This document shows, piece after piece, positions 34,358 to 44,404 of a DNA stretch of 57,435 nucleotides. The notes below the pieces were generated by a model. It saw nothing but the letters and a program-made list of their open reading frames with translations, was not told where the DNA came from and searched no databases. The stretch covers positions 1 to 57,435 of the forward strand of contig CACYFZ010000031.1 in NCBI GenBank assembly GCA_902773835.1, written 5' to 3'. Made by a program: the position numbers and the translations under genes. The DNA is from an uncultured Eubacteriales bacterium (lineage in GTDB: Bacteria; Bacillota; Clostridia; Peptostreptococcales; Anaerovoracaceae). Position 1 is the stretch's first letter, and the number at the start of each line of letters is the position of its first letter.

Positions 34358-36949
34358 TCATGATTCATTATATATCAGTTTCTCTCCGTCGGAATCGATG
34401 GTCAGATTCTGACCTTCGATGATCTCTCCCCGGATAATGCCCTCAGCAAGTTCGGTCTCCACTTGCTGCTGGAGATACCTCTTAATAGGTCTCGCACCGT
34501 AGTGAGGATCGTATGCTTCGTCAGCGATAAAGTCGAGAGCTTTATCGGTAACTTCGAGAGTAATCTCTTTGTCTTCCAGCCTCTCTCTGAGGTCGGCAAG
34601 CGAGAGTTCTATGATGCCCTTAATCTGATCCTTGGTCAGCGGAGTGAAGACTATGATGTCATCGATACGGTTGATAAACTCCGGTCTGAAGTTGGCCTTG
34701 AGTTCCTCAAGCACTTCATCCTCGACTTCCTTAGAGACATTGCCCTCTTCATCCATGCCGTCTATGAGGTCCGCACTTCCTATATTCGAGGTCATAATGA
34801 CTATAGTATTTTTAAAATCTACAGTCCTTCCCTGGTTATCCGTCAGGCGTCCGTCGTCAAGAAGTTGCAAAAGGATGTTGAATACATCCGGGTGAGCCTT
34901 CTCGATCTCATCGAATAGGATGACACTGTACGGCTTACGTCTTACAGCCTCTGTGAGCTGGCCGCCCTCGTCATATCCCACATATCCCGGAGGAGCTCCG
35001 ACCAGCCTGGACACTGAATGCTTCTCCATGTACTCGGACATATCGATTCTTATCATATTTCGCTCTGAGTCAAAGAGTGCCTCAGACAGAGCCTTGGCAA
35101 GTTCAGTCTTGCCGACTCCCGTAGGTCCGAGGAAGATGAAGGAACCGATAGGTCTGTCCTCATCTTTAAGACCTGCTCTGGCGCGAAGTATTGCCTCAGA
35201 CACAGCCTTAACACCTTCATCCTGACCGATAACCCTCTTATGCAGAATATCCGGCAGTCGGAGAAGTTTATCTCTTTCCGTCTCTACAAGTTTACTTACC
35301 GGAATGCCCGTCCAAGCTGAGATAACTTCCGCAATCTCATCCTCGGTAACTTCTTCCTGAAGCATTTTCTCCTCATTCTGCTTTTCCTCAGCCGCCTTTT
35401 TTTCTTCCAGCTGTTTTTCGAGATCAGGCAGAACTCCGTATTTCAGCTTAGCTCCTTTCTCGTAGTCAGCGTGGCGTTCTGCATCTTCTATCTCGAGGTT
35501 TATATCCTCTATCTGTTTCTTGAGATCCTTTACTTCAAGAATAACTTTCTTTTCGTTCTCCCACTGAGCAGTCATTCCTGCGCTCTTTTCTTTAAGATCA
35601 GCCAATTCCTTTTCAAGCGCTTCGAGTCTTGCCTTGGAACCCTTGTCTTCTTCCTTGGCAAGTGCCTGCTTTTCTATCTCAAGTTGCGTAATCTTACGGG
35701 AAATCTCATCCAGCTCTGAAGGCATGGAGTCAATCTCCGTTCTTATGCGCGCTGCGGCCTCGTCCATAAGGTCGATGGCCTTATCCGGCAGGAATCTGTC
35801 CGTAATGTACCTGTCGGATAAAGTCGCGCAGGCGATCAACGCGCTGTCCGTAATTCTGACTCCGTGGTGAATCTCAAACTTTTCCTTGAGTCCGCGTAGT
35901 ATGGAGATAGTATCCTCAACTGTCGGCTGGTCTACGAGCACCTTCTGGAAACGTCTCTCAAGAGCTGCATCCTTTTCCAGATACTGTCTGTATTCATCGA
36001 GGGTGGTGGCACCGATGCAGTGAAGCTCTCCCCTGGCCAGCTTAGGTTTTAAAAGGTTTCCTGCATCCATGGAGCCTTCGCCTTTGCCCGCACCGACTAT
36101 GTTATGGATCTCGTCTATAAAGAGTATGATTCTGCCTTCAGACTTCTCAATTTCATTGAGAACAGCCTTAAGTCTTTCTTCGAATTCGCCTCTGAACTTG
36201 GCGCCCGCAATAAGAGAGCCCATATCCAGTGCATATACGGTCTTGTCCTTCAATCCCTCGGGTACATCACCTGCAACGATTCTCTGAGCAAGGCCTTCTA
36301 CAACAGCCGTCTTACCGACACCGGGTTCGCCTATGAGCACCGGGTTATTCTTTGTTCTTCTGGAAAGGATCTGTATTACGTGTCTTATCTCAGAATCTCT
36401 TCCTATAACCGGATCCAGCTTTCCTTCGCGAGCCATGTCTACAAGGTCACGTCCGTATTTGGCAAGAGCCTCGTAATTGTCTTCCGGTGTCTGACTGGTG
36501 ATTCTCTGGTTACCCCTTACCTTGGTAAGTTCGGCCAGGAATTTATCCTTTGTAATGCCGTACTTATTGAAAATCTTTTCGCTGGCCGTGCCTTTTTCTC
36601 CGAGAAGTGCCAGATAGATGTGCTCTACGCTTACATACTCGTCCTTAAACTGCTCAGCCAAAGCCTCGGCATCCATGAAGACCTTGTTGAATCTCCTGGT
36701 TCCGTACATATTATCGTTACCGCCGCTTACTTTCGGAATCTTATCGATTTCTTTTTGAACATCAGCCGTAACTGAAGTGACGTCCACTCCCATAGCCGTC
36801 AAAAGCTTGGGAATAAGACCATCCTGCTGTTTAAGAAGTGCCAGATGAATATGTTCACCGTCTACCATCTGGTTTCCCTCTGCCACAGCAATGTTTTGGC
36901 AGTCGATAACTATCTGCTGCGCATTCTGTGTATATTTTTCTATATTCAT
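34358..36949 (-). CDS. clpB: ClpB disaggregase
   Basis: An AAA+ hexameric chaperone that rescues aggregated proteins together with DnaK. The 863 residues show the N-domain, the first AAA+ module with [13 protein letters not shown] near 205, the long coiled-coil middle domain (about 410-525) that marks ClpB rather than ClpC or ClpA, and the second AAA+ module with [15 protein letters not shown] near 605, ending in the sensor-2 region [16 protein letters not shown]. There is no ClpP-binding IGF loop. The promoter is overlaid by a perfect CIRCE element, so heat induction through HrcA is expected. Confidence 0.97.
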   Translation of the reverse strand: MNIEKYTQNAQQIVIDCQNIAVAEGNQMVDGEHIHLALLKQQDGLIPKLLTAMGVDVTSVTADVQKEIDKIPKVSGGNDNMYGTRRFNKVFMDAEALAEQFKDEYVSVEHIYLALLGEKGTASEKIFNKYGITKDKFLAELTKVRGNQRITSQTPEDNYEALAKYGRDLVDMAREGKLDPVIGRDSEIRHVIQILSRRTKNNPVLIGEPGVGKTAVVEGLAQRIVAGDVPEGLKDKTVYALDMGSLIAGAKFRGEFEERLKAVLNEIEKSEGRIILFIDEIHNIVGAGKGEGSMDAGNLLKPKLARGELHCIGATTLDEYRQYLEKDAALERRFQKVLVDQPTVEDTISILRGLKEKFEIHHGVRITDSALIACATLSDRYITDRFLPDKAIDLMDEAAARIRTEIDSMPSELDEISRKITQLEIEKQALAKEEDKGSKARLEALEKELADLKEKSAGMTAQWENEKKVILEVKDLKKQIEDINLEIEDAERHADYEKGAKLKYGVLPDLEKQLEEKKAAEEKQNEEKMLQEEVTEDEIAEVISAWTGIPVSKLVETERDKLLRLPDILHKRVIGQDEGVKAVSEAILRARAGLKDEDRPIGSFIFLGPTGVGKTELAKALSEALFDSERNMIRIDMSEYMEKHSVSRLVGAPPGYVGYDEGGQLTEAVRRKPYSVILFDEIEKAHPDVFNILLQLLDDGRLTDNQGRTVDFKNTIVIMTSNIGSADLIDGMDEEGNVSKEVEDEVLEELKANFRPEFINRIDDIIVFTPLTKDQIKGIIELSLADLRERLEDKEITLEVTDKALDFIADEAYDPHYGARPIKRYLQQQVETELAEGIIRGEIIEGQNLTIDSDGEKLIYNES

Positions 36950-37049
36950 ATATTTATACCTCCTGTACGAAGATTTTTTAGCAATTTCTATGTTTAGCCC
37001 ACGCCGTCTCCTGCGATTTGCGGGGCTGAAATATCATTTTTCCAATAAA

Positions 37050-37078
37050 ATAATACCGCATTTTTCAACGCTTGTAAA
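37050..37078 (-). promoter_or_regulatory. clpB promoter
   Basis: On the minus strand TTTACA (37078-37073) and TATTAT (37055-37050) with 17-bp spacing, lying just downstream of the CIRCE element. Confidence 0.75.
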
Positions 37079-37085
37079 GAAAAAT

Positions 37086-37112
37086 TTAGCACTCTCATAT
37101 TGAGAGTGCTAA
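37086..37112. promoter_or_regulatory. CIRCE element (HrcA operator)
   Basis: TTAGCACTC, nine spacer bases, GAGTGCTAA: an exact match to the CIRCE consensus, upstream of clpB. It also lies about 26 bp beyond the ddl stop codon. Confidence 0.97.
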
Positions 37113-37138
37113 ACCTTGATTTTGCTCATATTCAGACT

Positions 37139-38344
37139 TTACAGCTTCGCATTACTCAGTATATTTGTTTCAAATTTGTATGTAACAGCTTCTTCTGTAC
37201 GCGTCCTTCTGATTGCACATTCTATCATTCTGTCAAGAAGTTCCGTATATGAAACTCCGAGCGGTTCCCAGAGATAGAATGCCAAAGATCCCGGAATAGG
37301 ATTAATCTCATTAAAGTAAAGAGATCCGTCTTCTTCGTCTATCATGAAATCTATTCTGGATACACCGTTGCAGCCGAGTGCCTTAAATGCCGTAACCGCC
37401 AAATCTCTGATTTCTTTTCTCTTCTTCTTCGGTATGTCAGCAGGAATCTTTCTGGCCAGGTTTGCCATACCGGCACCGCCTGAGCCCTTGGCAGCAGCAT
37501 CGGATTCTGCACTTGAGCTCTTGAATCCGCTTTTTTTACCGCCGCCGTTTACGTATTTATCCTCGTAACTGAGAATAATGCCTGCGTTGAGCGGTTCTTC
37601 ACATTCAGATGCCTCGGCTTCATTCTCATCACCCAAAACCGAGCAATTAATTTCTCTGAGTTTGGAAATGGCGTGCTCTGCCATGATTCGAGTCGCATAC
37701 ATGAAAGCGTCGTCAACAATTAAAACAAGCTCATCTCGGGATTTGGCAACACCGATGCCGACGCTGGACCCGAGATTAACCGGTTTAACAATAACCGGAT
37801 ACCCGACAACCTTTTCTATATCCTTTATCATGGCGTCCAGATTCTCGTAATCTGCCATTGTATACACCTTAGCATCCAGGACCGGTACTCCTGCTTCTTT
37901 CAAAACTGCCTTGGTAATGAATTTATCCATAGATACAGCAGATGATGTTACATCAGGCCCTACGAAAGGAACTCCGATTGTTTTCAGATAGCCCTGAAGC
38001 GCACCGTCTTCCACATTGGTTCCGTGGACCACCGGAAATGCCAGGTCAAATTCTACGGGTTTATTACCGAACAATTTGACAGGATATGGCTGAAGCATAT
38101 AGCGACCACCCTCATTTATCATAATAACTCTTTGAGCAGCCTTAATCATTGCCGATATATCTTTGTACGACTCGATCTCCCCGACTCCTCCCCCGATGTA
38201 CATATCATTTTCCTTAGTCATGTATACGGGGATTACTTCATATTTCTCTGTGTTCATGGCTTTAAGCGCCTGAATTCCCGATATTACGGAAACCTCGTGC
38301 TCCACGCTTTTACCGCCCCAGATCATTGCAACTCTTTTTTTCAT
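37139..38344 (-). CDS. ddl: D-alanine-D-alanine ligase
   Basis: An ATP-grasp enzyme making the D-Ala-D-Ala dipeptide for the pentapeptide stem. The N-terminus has WGGKSVEHEVSVISG at 9-23, then VHGTNVEDGALQGYLKTIG near 110, PVIVKPVNLGSSVGIGVA near 187, and the C-terminal FNEINPIPGSLAFYLWE. At 401 residues it is longer than usual. The excess lies around residues 240-310: an acidic stretch, then a Gly/Ser/Lys/Ala-rich segment between the strand ending ISKLREINCSV and MANLARKIPAD. The gene is nine bases downstream of the MurF-like ligase, which consumes its product. Confidence 0.95.
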   Translation of the reverse strand: MKKRVAMIWGGKSVEHEVSVISGIQALKAMNTEKYEVIPVYMTKENDMYIGGGVGEIESYKDISAMIKAAQRVIMINEGGRYMLQPYPVKLFGNKPVEFDLAFPVVHGTNVEDGALQGYLKTIGVPFVGPDVTSSAVSMDKFITKAVLKEAGVPVLDAKVYTMADYENLDAMIKDIEKVVGYPVIVKPVNLGSSVGIGVAKSRDELVLIVDDAFMYATRIMAEHAISKLREINCSVLGDENEAEASECEEPLNAGIILSYEDKYVNGGGKKSGFKSSSAESDAAAKGSGGAGMANLARKIPADIPKKKRKEIRDLAVTAFKALGCNGVSRIDFMIDEEDGSLYFNEINPIPGSLAFYLWEPLGVSYTELLDRMIECAIRRTRTEEAVTYKFETNILSNAKL

Positions 38345-38352
38345 TATTTCTC

Positions 38353-39999
38353 CTAATAATTATCCGGCAAATCGTTTTCCAAGAGCATGTATTTATGTTT
38401 ATCGCTCTTAATGCCGTATGCGTATTCTATAGCGTCCTCGACTTTATCGAAAATTCGGCACTTGTTTTTAGGGAATCCTTCGGCAAGAAGCCCTTCTTGA
38501 ATGGCATCACTGTTTCTCTTTCCGACAAGAAGTGCATAGTCGCAGCATGATGCTGCATAGGTACCGAGTTTTCTGTTATACTCCGATTCCTCTTCGCCGA
38601 GTTCTACCATGCCCGGTGTAATGAGAATTCTGAGACCGTCAAACATCGCCAGAGTCTCTACTGCGGCCTTTGATCCTATAGGATTGGAGTTGTATGCATC
38701 GTCAATGATTGTGACGCCGCCTTGTTCCTTCATCTCCATTCTGTGTTCAGCCGGCTGCAGTCTCCTTACCGGGATCTTCATTTCCTTAAGGGAAATTCCG
38801 AGTTCGTGCGCCACGGCAATCGCACCCATGACGTTGATTATATTGTGTGCACCGACAAGCTTCATATCATATGTGAACGACTCGCCATCCGGTGCATTGC
38901 CCGTGAACTCAGTGCCTCTTGATGTCAGCTTTATATTCGACGCATAGTACCCCGCCTCTTTCTGATCCGCATGATAGAAAACAGGAGCAGTATATGCAGG
39001 CGGAAGTTCTTTTCCGCTCTCATATAAAGAGTTTAGATATTCCCCTATATACTCATTATCCCCGTTAAGGAAAAGCATACCTCCCTCAGGGAGGGCATCT
39101 GCAAGTTCGAACTTGGTCGCTTTGATGTTATCAATGCTTTCGAATGTATCCAAGTGCTGAGGTCCGATGGATGTAATAAGTCCGTGTTTCGGATTTACTA
39201 TGTCGCAATCTTCTTTAATCTCCCCAATGTATCTGGCGCCCATCTCACAGACAAAAATCTCATGAGAGCGTTTCAGGCTTCCCCTTATAGTCTTTACTAT
39301 ACCCATAGGTGTATTGTAGCTTTCCGGTGTCACCAAGACGTTGTATTTGGCTCTCAAGAGTGTCTCCAAGTAGAACTTCACACTTGTCTTTCCGTAACTG
39401 CCCGTCACTCCTATAACCGTTAAATCAGGGTTTTCAGCCAATATCCTTTCGGCATCTTTAAGATAATGATTATTAATGGCTTTTTCTATAGGGCTGTTGA
39501 TGTCGCAGGCAATCACATTCATAAACATCTGGGCGCCTACAAGCCAGAGTAAGAAACCGTTAAGAGGTGCCAGCCTGAGGATTGTTTCAACATCTCCCGG
39601 TAACCTTCCGAAGATTACGGGTGCCAGGAGCATCAGAAGGGAAATGATGATTATGGTGGCAATCATCCTCTTAACTCGAGCTGTAAATACCAGTGGCTTC
39701 TTGGAATTCATCTCCTTTAACAGCCTGTAAACAGCTATGATGATTGCAAGTGTCAGCCAGGTTACAAGCGTGCATATTATGTTCAGCACATCCGATCCCA
39801 TTGAAGTTAATAAAATGGAAAGGATTCCGAAGGCCATGGAAAAAACGAGTATCCACTGCATGTGAATATTATCTCTGAGCCAATCAGTCTGCTCCCCTTT
39901 TTTATATGCGTTCAATTGGAACATGTGCATGTTATAGCGAAGAGTCAGCCAAAATGCGGGTACCGCAAGTACAATGGTGATGAGTGTCATAATAATCAT
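38353..39999 (-). CDS. Membrane-anchored MurF-like Mur ligase
   Basis: A Mur ligase with central loop GVTGSYGKTS at 197-206, IGPQHLDTF near 292 and DDAYNSNP near 435, closest to MurF (UDP-MurNAc-tripeptide D-Ala-D-Ala ligase). The usual soluble N-terminal substrate-binding domain is replaced by about 165 residues with five predicted membrane helices (about 4-22, 47-66, 70-93, 110-131, 140-163). Adjacency to ddl supports MurF activity. Alternatively it might act on a lipid-linked substrate. The start overlaps the stop of the hydrolase gene (ATGA), so the two are coupled. Confidence 0.85.
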   Translation of the reverse strand: MIIMTLITIVLAVPAFWLTLRYNMHMFQLNAYKKGEQTDWLRDNIHMQWILVFSMAFGILSILLTSMGSDVLNIICTLVTWLTLAIIIAVYRLLKEMNSKKPLVFTARVKRMIATIIIISLLMLLAPVIFGRLPGDVETILRLAPLNGFLLWLVGAQMFMNVIACDINSPIEKAINNHYLKDAERILAENPDLTVIGVTGSYGKTSVKFYLETLLRAKYNVLVTPESYNTPMGIVKTIRGSLKRSHEIFVCEMGARYIGEIKEDCDIVNPKHGLITSIGPQHLDTFESIDNIKATKFELADALPEGGMLFLNGDNEYIGEYLNSLYESGKELPPAYTAPVFYHADQKEAGYYASNIKLTSRGTEFTGNAPDGESFTYDMKLVGAHNIINVMGAIAVAHELGISLKEMKIPVRRLQPAEHRMEMKEQGGVTIIDDAYNSNPIGSKAAVETLAMFDGLRILITPGMVELGEEESEYNRKLGTYAASCCDYALLVGKRNSDAIQEGLLAEGFPKNKCRIFDKVEDAIEYAYGIKSDKHKYMLLENDLPDNY

Positions 40000-40874
40000 G
40001 ATGCTTCACCACCTTTCTCATCTTTTTTCTTCGAAGACTTCTCGGAAGGCTTTTTAGCCCCACTACTCTTTCTTTTCCTTGTAGGTTTATCCGCCTCGAG
40101 GAAAGATCTGATGATGCTTCTGAACAGAACCGGCTGCTCCAGGAAGGAATAATGTCCCGCGCCTTCTAAAGTCACAAGGGCTGCATTCGGTATCAGGTCT
40201 TCCATTACATTTGCATCCGAAAGCGGTGTGTCCGGGTCATTGCTTCCCCAGACAAGCAGAGTCTCCTGTTTTACCGAAGGCATGATATCCTTGAGATCTT
40301 CATTTACAGCCTTTACCAGGCAGGCCTTCATAACGGGACTTGCTTTTTTATAATCTTCCGATCCTTGTTTACTGAGCCAATAGTCAATGACCTCCGGGAA
40401 CAAGGCATGAATACGCTCACTTGTCAGGAATTTCTTAAAAGCTTTGTAGCGCTTTACTTTGAAGTTCTGAGCCGCAGAACGCGTAGGCATAACGCCTGCA
40501 CTGTCCACCAGAACAATCTTGCTTATTTCAAAAGGAAGATTGCCTTCAGCACTTCTTGCTCCCATTTTTATGGCCATCCTGCCTCCGTAGGAATGACCGA
40601 TGATAACCGCTTTTTTTACCTTCTTTTCCTGCATAAACTTGCAGAAAAAGTCGCAGTATTCATCTACACTCCATGATTCCGGCGGCTCTTCACTGTCGCC
40701 GAAACCCGGAAGATCAAGTTGAATTACACGATATCTGTCGTTAATGGCTGCAGCCACGGAATCGTACATATTCATATCCGTGCCCCAGCCCTGCAGAACA
40801 ACAGCAACTTTAGCTCTTCCGCCCGGCCCACTTGTCTTATATTTAATATTTAATCCGTCAATCGTAATATTCAT
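39996..40874 (-). CDS. Alpha/beta-fold hydrolase linked to MurF/Ddl
   Basis: The 292-residue protein has the alpha/beta hydrolase triad: nucleophile Ser in GHSYGG near 96, Asp in WGSNDPDTPL near 218, and His in GAGHYSFLEQP near 245. VLQGWGTDMNMY near 27 supplies the oxyanion region. The C-terminus (about 265-292) is a Lys/Ser-rich basic tail. No signal peptide is seen, so it is cytoplasmic. It is translationally coupled to the membrane MurF-like ligase and ddl, suggesting a function in wall-precursor metabolism. The substrate is unknown. Confidence 0.85.
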   Translation of the reverse strand: MNITIDGLNIKYKTSGPGGRAKVAVVLQGWGTDMNMYDSVAAAINDRYRVIQLDLPGFGDSEEPPESWSVDEYCDFFCKFMQEKKVKKAVIIGHSYGGRMAIKMGARSAEGNLPFEISKIVLVDSAGVMPTRSAAQNFKVKRYKAFKKFLTSERIHALFPEVIDYWLSKQGSEDYKKASPVMKACLVKAVNEDLKDIMPSVKQETLLVWGSNDPDTPLSDANVMEDLIPNAALVTLEGAGHYSFLEQPVLFRSIIRSFLEADKPTRKRKSSGAKKPSEKSSKKKDEKGGEAS

Positions 40875-40883
40875 ACTATTTTC

Positions 40884-42650
40884 TTATATCAACTCCAAAC
40901 ACAACATTGTCATATCGTCGAATTGCTCGGCATCCTGAACGAATTCATTCACATCGTCCCTGACATTTGCCAAAGTCTTTTCAGGATCGGCATCGATTTC
41001 TTTATTAAGCGCATCCAGCATACGTTCCGTACCGAACATATTGTTTTCCTTGTCAGTTGCCTCAGGTACACCGTCCGTATATACGAAGAGTTTGGATCCC
41101 TTTTCCAACATCACTTCATAGTCTTTATAGACGGCATCCTCTATGGCTCCGATGACAAGACCGTGCTTGTCTTTAAGGAGCTCAAAGTATCCGTCTGCAT
41201 GTTTTATTGCAGGGTACTCATGTCCTGCATTGGCTGCAGTCAGTTTGCCGGAAGAGATTTCCAGCACGCCTATCCATACGGTTACGAACATCTCTGCTTG
41301 GTTATTACCGCAAATGGCCTCATTTGCCTTCATCAGCACTTCTGACGGCGTTATACCCATGAGAGCATGTGTCTTAAGAATAATCTTAGATACCATCATA
41401 AACAGTGCTGCAGGGATTCCCTTTCCTGATACATCGGCGATTACCAAGCCGAGGTGATCATCATCAATCAGGAAGAAGTCATAGAAGTCTCCGCCGACCT
41501 CACGTGCCGGATTCATCGTTGCGAAAAGATCAAATTCCGCTCTCTCAGGAAATGGCGGGAATATGCTTGGCAGCATGGAATTTTGGATTTGCGCAGCCAG
41601 CGACAATTCTGTCTTCATTCTCTCCTTTTCGGAAGTGATGCTTTGGATTTCATTAAGATAATCGTCAATTTCTTTGGTAAGATCCGTAACATCAACCGCA
41701 AGTTGCCCTATTTCATTATTGAGATTTATCTTGGATAAATCTGTTGCAACAGCCGCACTATCCTTATTCTCCTTATAACGACGTATGCTCTCCTGTACTG
41801 TTTTAAGAGGTTTAAGAACAAGGAAGAGAATGCCGAGGGAGAACAAAGCAGAATATACTATCTGGTAGCCCATGGCCATCATGGAACTCTTCTTGGTCTC
41901 CGAGCCTACCGTCAATAAGATCTCAGACAGGTTGTATGTCATACCTATTAGGACATCGTGACCGTAAACGTCACTGTAATATGAATAATAGTCTACATAT
42001 TTACCTGCATCGGCTATATGCGAGGAATGTTGGACAGCACTTTTCATGCCATGGCTCTGGCTTTCTCCGACCTCTGTCTGAACTCCTAACGGATAAACCT
42101 GTTCATATTCGGTACCTCTGACAGAACCGGGATCTGCCGCACTCATCAGGAAATACTGATCAGTATACGGATCTTTCGACAGAACAATAAACAGATAATC
42201 TATTTTATGTATTGTCTTAATCTCATTCATTCGAGTTAAGAGCCAAGAATAAACAATCTCTGCAAAGAGTTTCTGATCTTCCTCCGGCAACCTTCTTACT
42301 GACTCTACAGACACATAGTGCGGATCCAGATCAGGCTGATGCTGTTTCAGGAGCTGTGTTTTCTTCTCGGTTATAGTGCTGTTGGTGAATCTGACGTCAT
42401 ATTCAATATCCAGTTCGTCATCATGTTCATACCAATAATTAATAAGCCATCTGTTGGACGGAAACTCTTCAATAGCACAAGTCACTTCCTTTGCAGCTCT
42501 CTGTGCTCTGGCCTCAGTCTGCTGAACTACATACTTTTTCGTAGTCGAAAGTTGCGTAAAATAAGTGACCAAACCGGTCACCAAAACACAGAGGGCGAAC
42601 ATTATGCCCACCTGCAATATTATACTTCCGTTACGATTATCCAGTCTCAA
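40884..42650 (-). CDS. Membrane sensor PP2C phosphatase (SpoIIE/RsbU type)
   Basis: A signalling serine phosphatase of 588 residues. One membrane helix (about 10-28), an extracytoplasmic sensor region (about 30-245, with Tyr/Asp-rich SAADPGSVRGTEYEQVYP), a second helix (about 252-275) and a HAMP-like linker precede the PP2C domain. That domain shows the metal-binding Asp residues in EVGGDFYDFF and VIADVSGKGIPA and ends QFDDMTMLCLEL. The start is a TTG with AAAGG upstream. Such enzymes dephosphorylate anti-sigma antagonists, but no partner gene is adjacent. Repeat copy D lies 40 bp upstream. Confidence 0.9.
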   Translation of the reverse strand: MRLDNRNGSIILQVGIMFALCVLVTGLVTYFTQLSTTKKYVVQQTEARAQRAAKEVTCAIEEFPSNRWLINYWYEHDDELDIEYDVRFTNSTITEKKTQLLKQHQPDLDPHYVSVESVRRLPEEDQKLFAEIVYSWLLTRMNEIKTIHKIDYLFIVLSKDPYTDQYFLMSAADPGSVRGTEYEQVYPLGVQTEVGESQSHGMKSAVQHSSHIADAGKYVDYYSYYSDVYGHDVLIGMTYNLSEILLTVGSETKKSSMMAMGYQIVYSALFSLGILFLVLKPLKTVQESIRRYKENKDSAAVATDLSKINLNNEIGQLAVDVTDLTKEIDDYLNEIQSITSEKERMKTELSLAAQIQNSMLPSIFPPFPERAEFDLFATMNPAREVGGDFYDFFLIDDDHLGLVIADVSGKGIPAALFMMVSKIILKTHALMGITPSEVLMKANEAICGNNQAEMFVTVWIGVLEISSGKLTAANAGHEYPAIKHADGYFELLKDKHGLVIGAIEDAVYKDYEVMLEKGSKLFVYTDGVPEATDKENNMFGTERMLDALNKEIDADPEKTLANVRDDVNEFVQDAEQFDDMTMLCLELI

Positions 42651-42690
42651 AATAGCCTTTCTGTATGATTAATACTTCTTTCTCAAGTTC

Positions 42691-42855
42691 TTCAACCAGG
42701 AGCGAAGCTCCATCAAGCTCGCTTGGTTGGAGCGAGCGACGCCGTCAACAGACGACGGGAGCTTCAGCTCATGAGATCGTCAGTCGGCCACTGACGATCG
42801 AATATGGAACCCGCCGCCTACTCCGTTGAGGCGGGGGACATCCGGCGTCTGTTAT
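42691..42855 (-). repeat. Dispersed structured repeat, copy D (165 bp, both ends intact)
   Basis: The most complete copy. On the minus strand it opens ATAACAGACGCCGG, which pairs with CCGTCGTCTGTT further in (one mismatch). Inside are CCCGCC/GGCGGG-type arms and GATCGTCAGT/ACTGACGATC. The final part folds separately through CAACCA/TGGTTG and GGAGC-TTC-GCTCC. There is no open frame of note. It lies between the Ntn-hydrolase terminator and the PP2C gene, co-oriented with both. Confidence 0.92.
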
Positions 42856-42933
42856 ACATCGCTAATTATAACACATTGACGGAATTCTCGCTGACAACTG
42901 TATATAATAATTCAAAATGTTATCGCAGTTAAA

Positions 42934-42955
42934 AACCCGCCTTTTTCGACGGGTT
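42934..42955 (-). terminator. Terminator overlapping the Ntn-hydrolase stop codon
   Basis: On the minus strand AACCCG-N10-CGGGTT followed by TTT. The TAA stop codon forms part of the first arm. Confidence 0.7.
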
Positions 42956-44111
42956 AAATCTGATTTCCTTCAACATCAAAGATGAACGACTTTGAATAAT
43001 TCTGGAACGGCCAGACTTCAACTGTTTTTTTCTCGTTGTTGTAAATAACGCTGTATTGCGTCATGGAAGTGCCGGCGGCACTTGTATAAGAGTTCTGAGC
43101 CACACTCCGGAGGATCACCAGAGCAGCGGATTCCGGCATTCTGGTATAGTAATCATCCTTTTCTGTATCCCTGTAGCATTCCAGCTGACCCAGGATCGTA
43201 GCAAAGCGATGATAACCATGACCGTAACCGTAGTCGTAATTCGACTTTGAATCTTCATCAGTCATTTTTACGGCCTCTTCTCTGAGCTTGCCATCCCTGT
43301 AGGAATCCTCCATATCATCGTTGCCCAGATAAAAGTTTGTGCAAATATCAGAAGGAATGACCCGGATCACACTGTTTCGGCTCTCAATCACGACACTGCG
43401 GCCGCTTGCATCAGACACCATAAAATGACAGTTCTGCCAGTCTTCCGGTACAAGGATACCGGTTTTCGTTTTACTGACAGCCTCATCAACATTTGCGCAG
43501 TCATCCAGTATGTAACGCAGCAGCATGCTGGCTCCGGCCGGAAATCTGCAAGGCTGATCTCCTTTCTTGATATCTACACGCTGAACGGATGCATAAAGCC
43601 CTTTTTCGTTGATCCCATCCATACACTGATAAGGCAGAATATCCAGCATATCAGGGTCAAAGCCCTTCTTGTCCGGTCCACCCTGCTGCAGCAGCGGATC
43701 ATTTTCACCACACCAGACCGCATCGGCCACAGCGATCGATTCATACTTGCCTTCCGGTTTGCAGTGAATGACGATGTTCAAGCCCGTCACTGTTTGGTCT
43801 TCTTCTGATACCCGATGCGCATAATCATAATTCCTGCATGTTATGGGCTCTCCTTCAACATTATGTGTAAAAAAGACCGAACAACCGGGATCGATATAAC
43901 CGATTTTTCTCATGGCGTCCATCACTTCCGAACCATAGTAGTCCTTTGTGTAGTCCATGTAATACAAATAACCGTCATCGTCAAGCCGCGTCACAGCAGC
44001 ACGATCATCAGTGTCGGATACATGGGTGGAACAAGCATTGATAAGCAGCGCGACCGCAATCAACACTGCCAGTGAACACGCTATTTTAATCAAATCTTTT
44101 CTTTTCTTCAT
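42954..44111 (-). CDS. Secreted Ntn hydrolase, linear amide C-N hydrolase family (lipoprotein)
   Basis: A 385-residue exported protein. The N-terminus has a basic start, a hydrophobic helix and a lipobox ending INAC at about residue 26. The catalytic domain resembles the choloylglycine hydrolase/acyltransferase (C45/C59) group: DPGCSVFFTHNVEGEPITCRNYDY at about 74-97 supplies the presumed nucleophilic Cys and the Arg-Asn-Tyr-Asp motif, and GINEKGLYAS near 166 and SDASGRSVVIE near 232 fit the fold. In classical members the Cys becomes N-terminal after processing, which would here require cleavage beyond the lipobox. Possible substrates include N-acyl amino acids or conjugated bile acids. Confidence 0.78.
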   Translation of the reverse strand: MKKRKDLIKIACSLAVLIAVALLINACSTHVSDTDDRAAVTRLDDDGYLYYMDYTKDYYGSEVMDAMRKIGYIDPGCSVFFTHNVEGEPITCRNYDYAHRVSEEDQTVTGLNIVIHCKPEGKYESIAVADAVWCGENDPLLQQGGPDKKGFDPDMLDILPYQCMDGINEKGLYASVQRVDIKKGDQPCRFPAGASMLLRYILDDCANVDEAVSKTKTGILVPEDWQNCHFMVSDASGRSVVIESRNSVIRVIPSDICTNFYLGNDDMEDSYRDGKLREEAVKMTDEDSKSNYDYGYGHGYHRFATILGQLECYRDTEKDDYYTRMPESAALVILRSVAQNSYTSAAGTSMTQYSVIYNNEKKTVEVWPFQNYSKSFIFDVEGNQI

Positions 44112-44148
44112 TCGCCGTTTATCCTACGTAATCACCTATCCTCGTTAA

Positions 44149-44283
44149 TCAGTACGCGCTGAGGATCTCAAAAATATCTTCAGGTCCTATGACAGAGCAG
44201 ATATCCTGTTTATCCTGGTATTACTCGAAGTATATCAGCTTCGACCTCATCGAGCGGAATTTGAGATCCCTCCTTACCGGCAC
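44149..44283 (-). pseudogene. Probable gene remnant
   Basis: On the minus strand two short frames look protein-like and are separated by a stop: one containing VPVRRDLKFRSMRSKLIYFE, then KQDICSVIGPEDIFEILSAY before a TGA at 44149. I recognise no family. The rest of 44112-44404 shows nothing convincing. Confidence 0.3.
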
Positions 44284-44404
44284 CAGGTCATTTATTCCTG
44301 AATACTGTGAAATACAGCTCATCAGAATTTGTTCATATCCGCTGTCTGATTAATTGTATCACACATATTAACGGCTTATATAAATCAGCAAGTCATTGCA
44401 TGAT

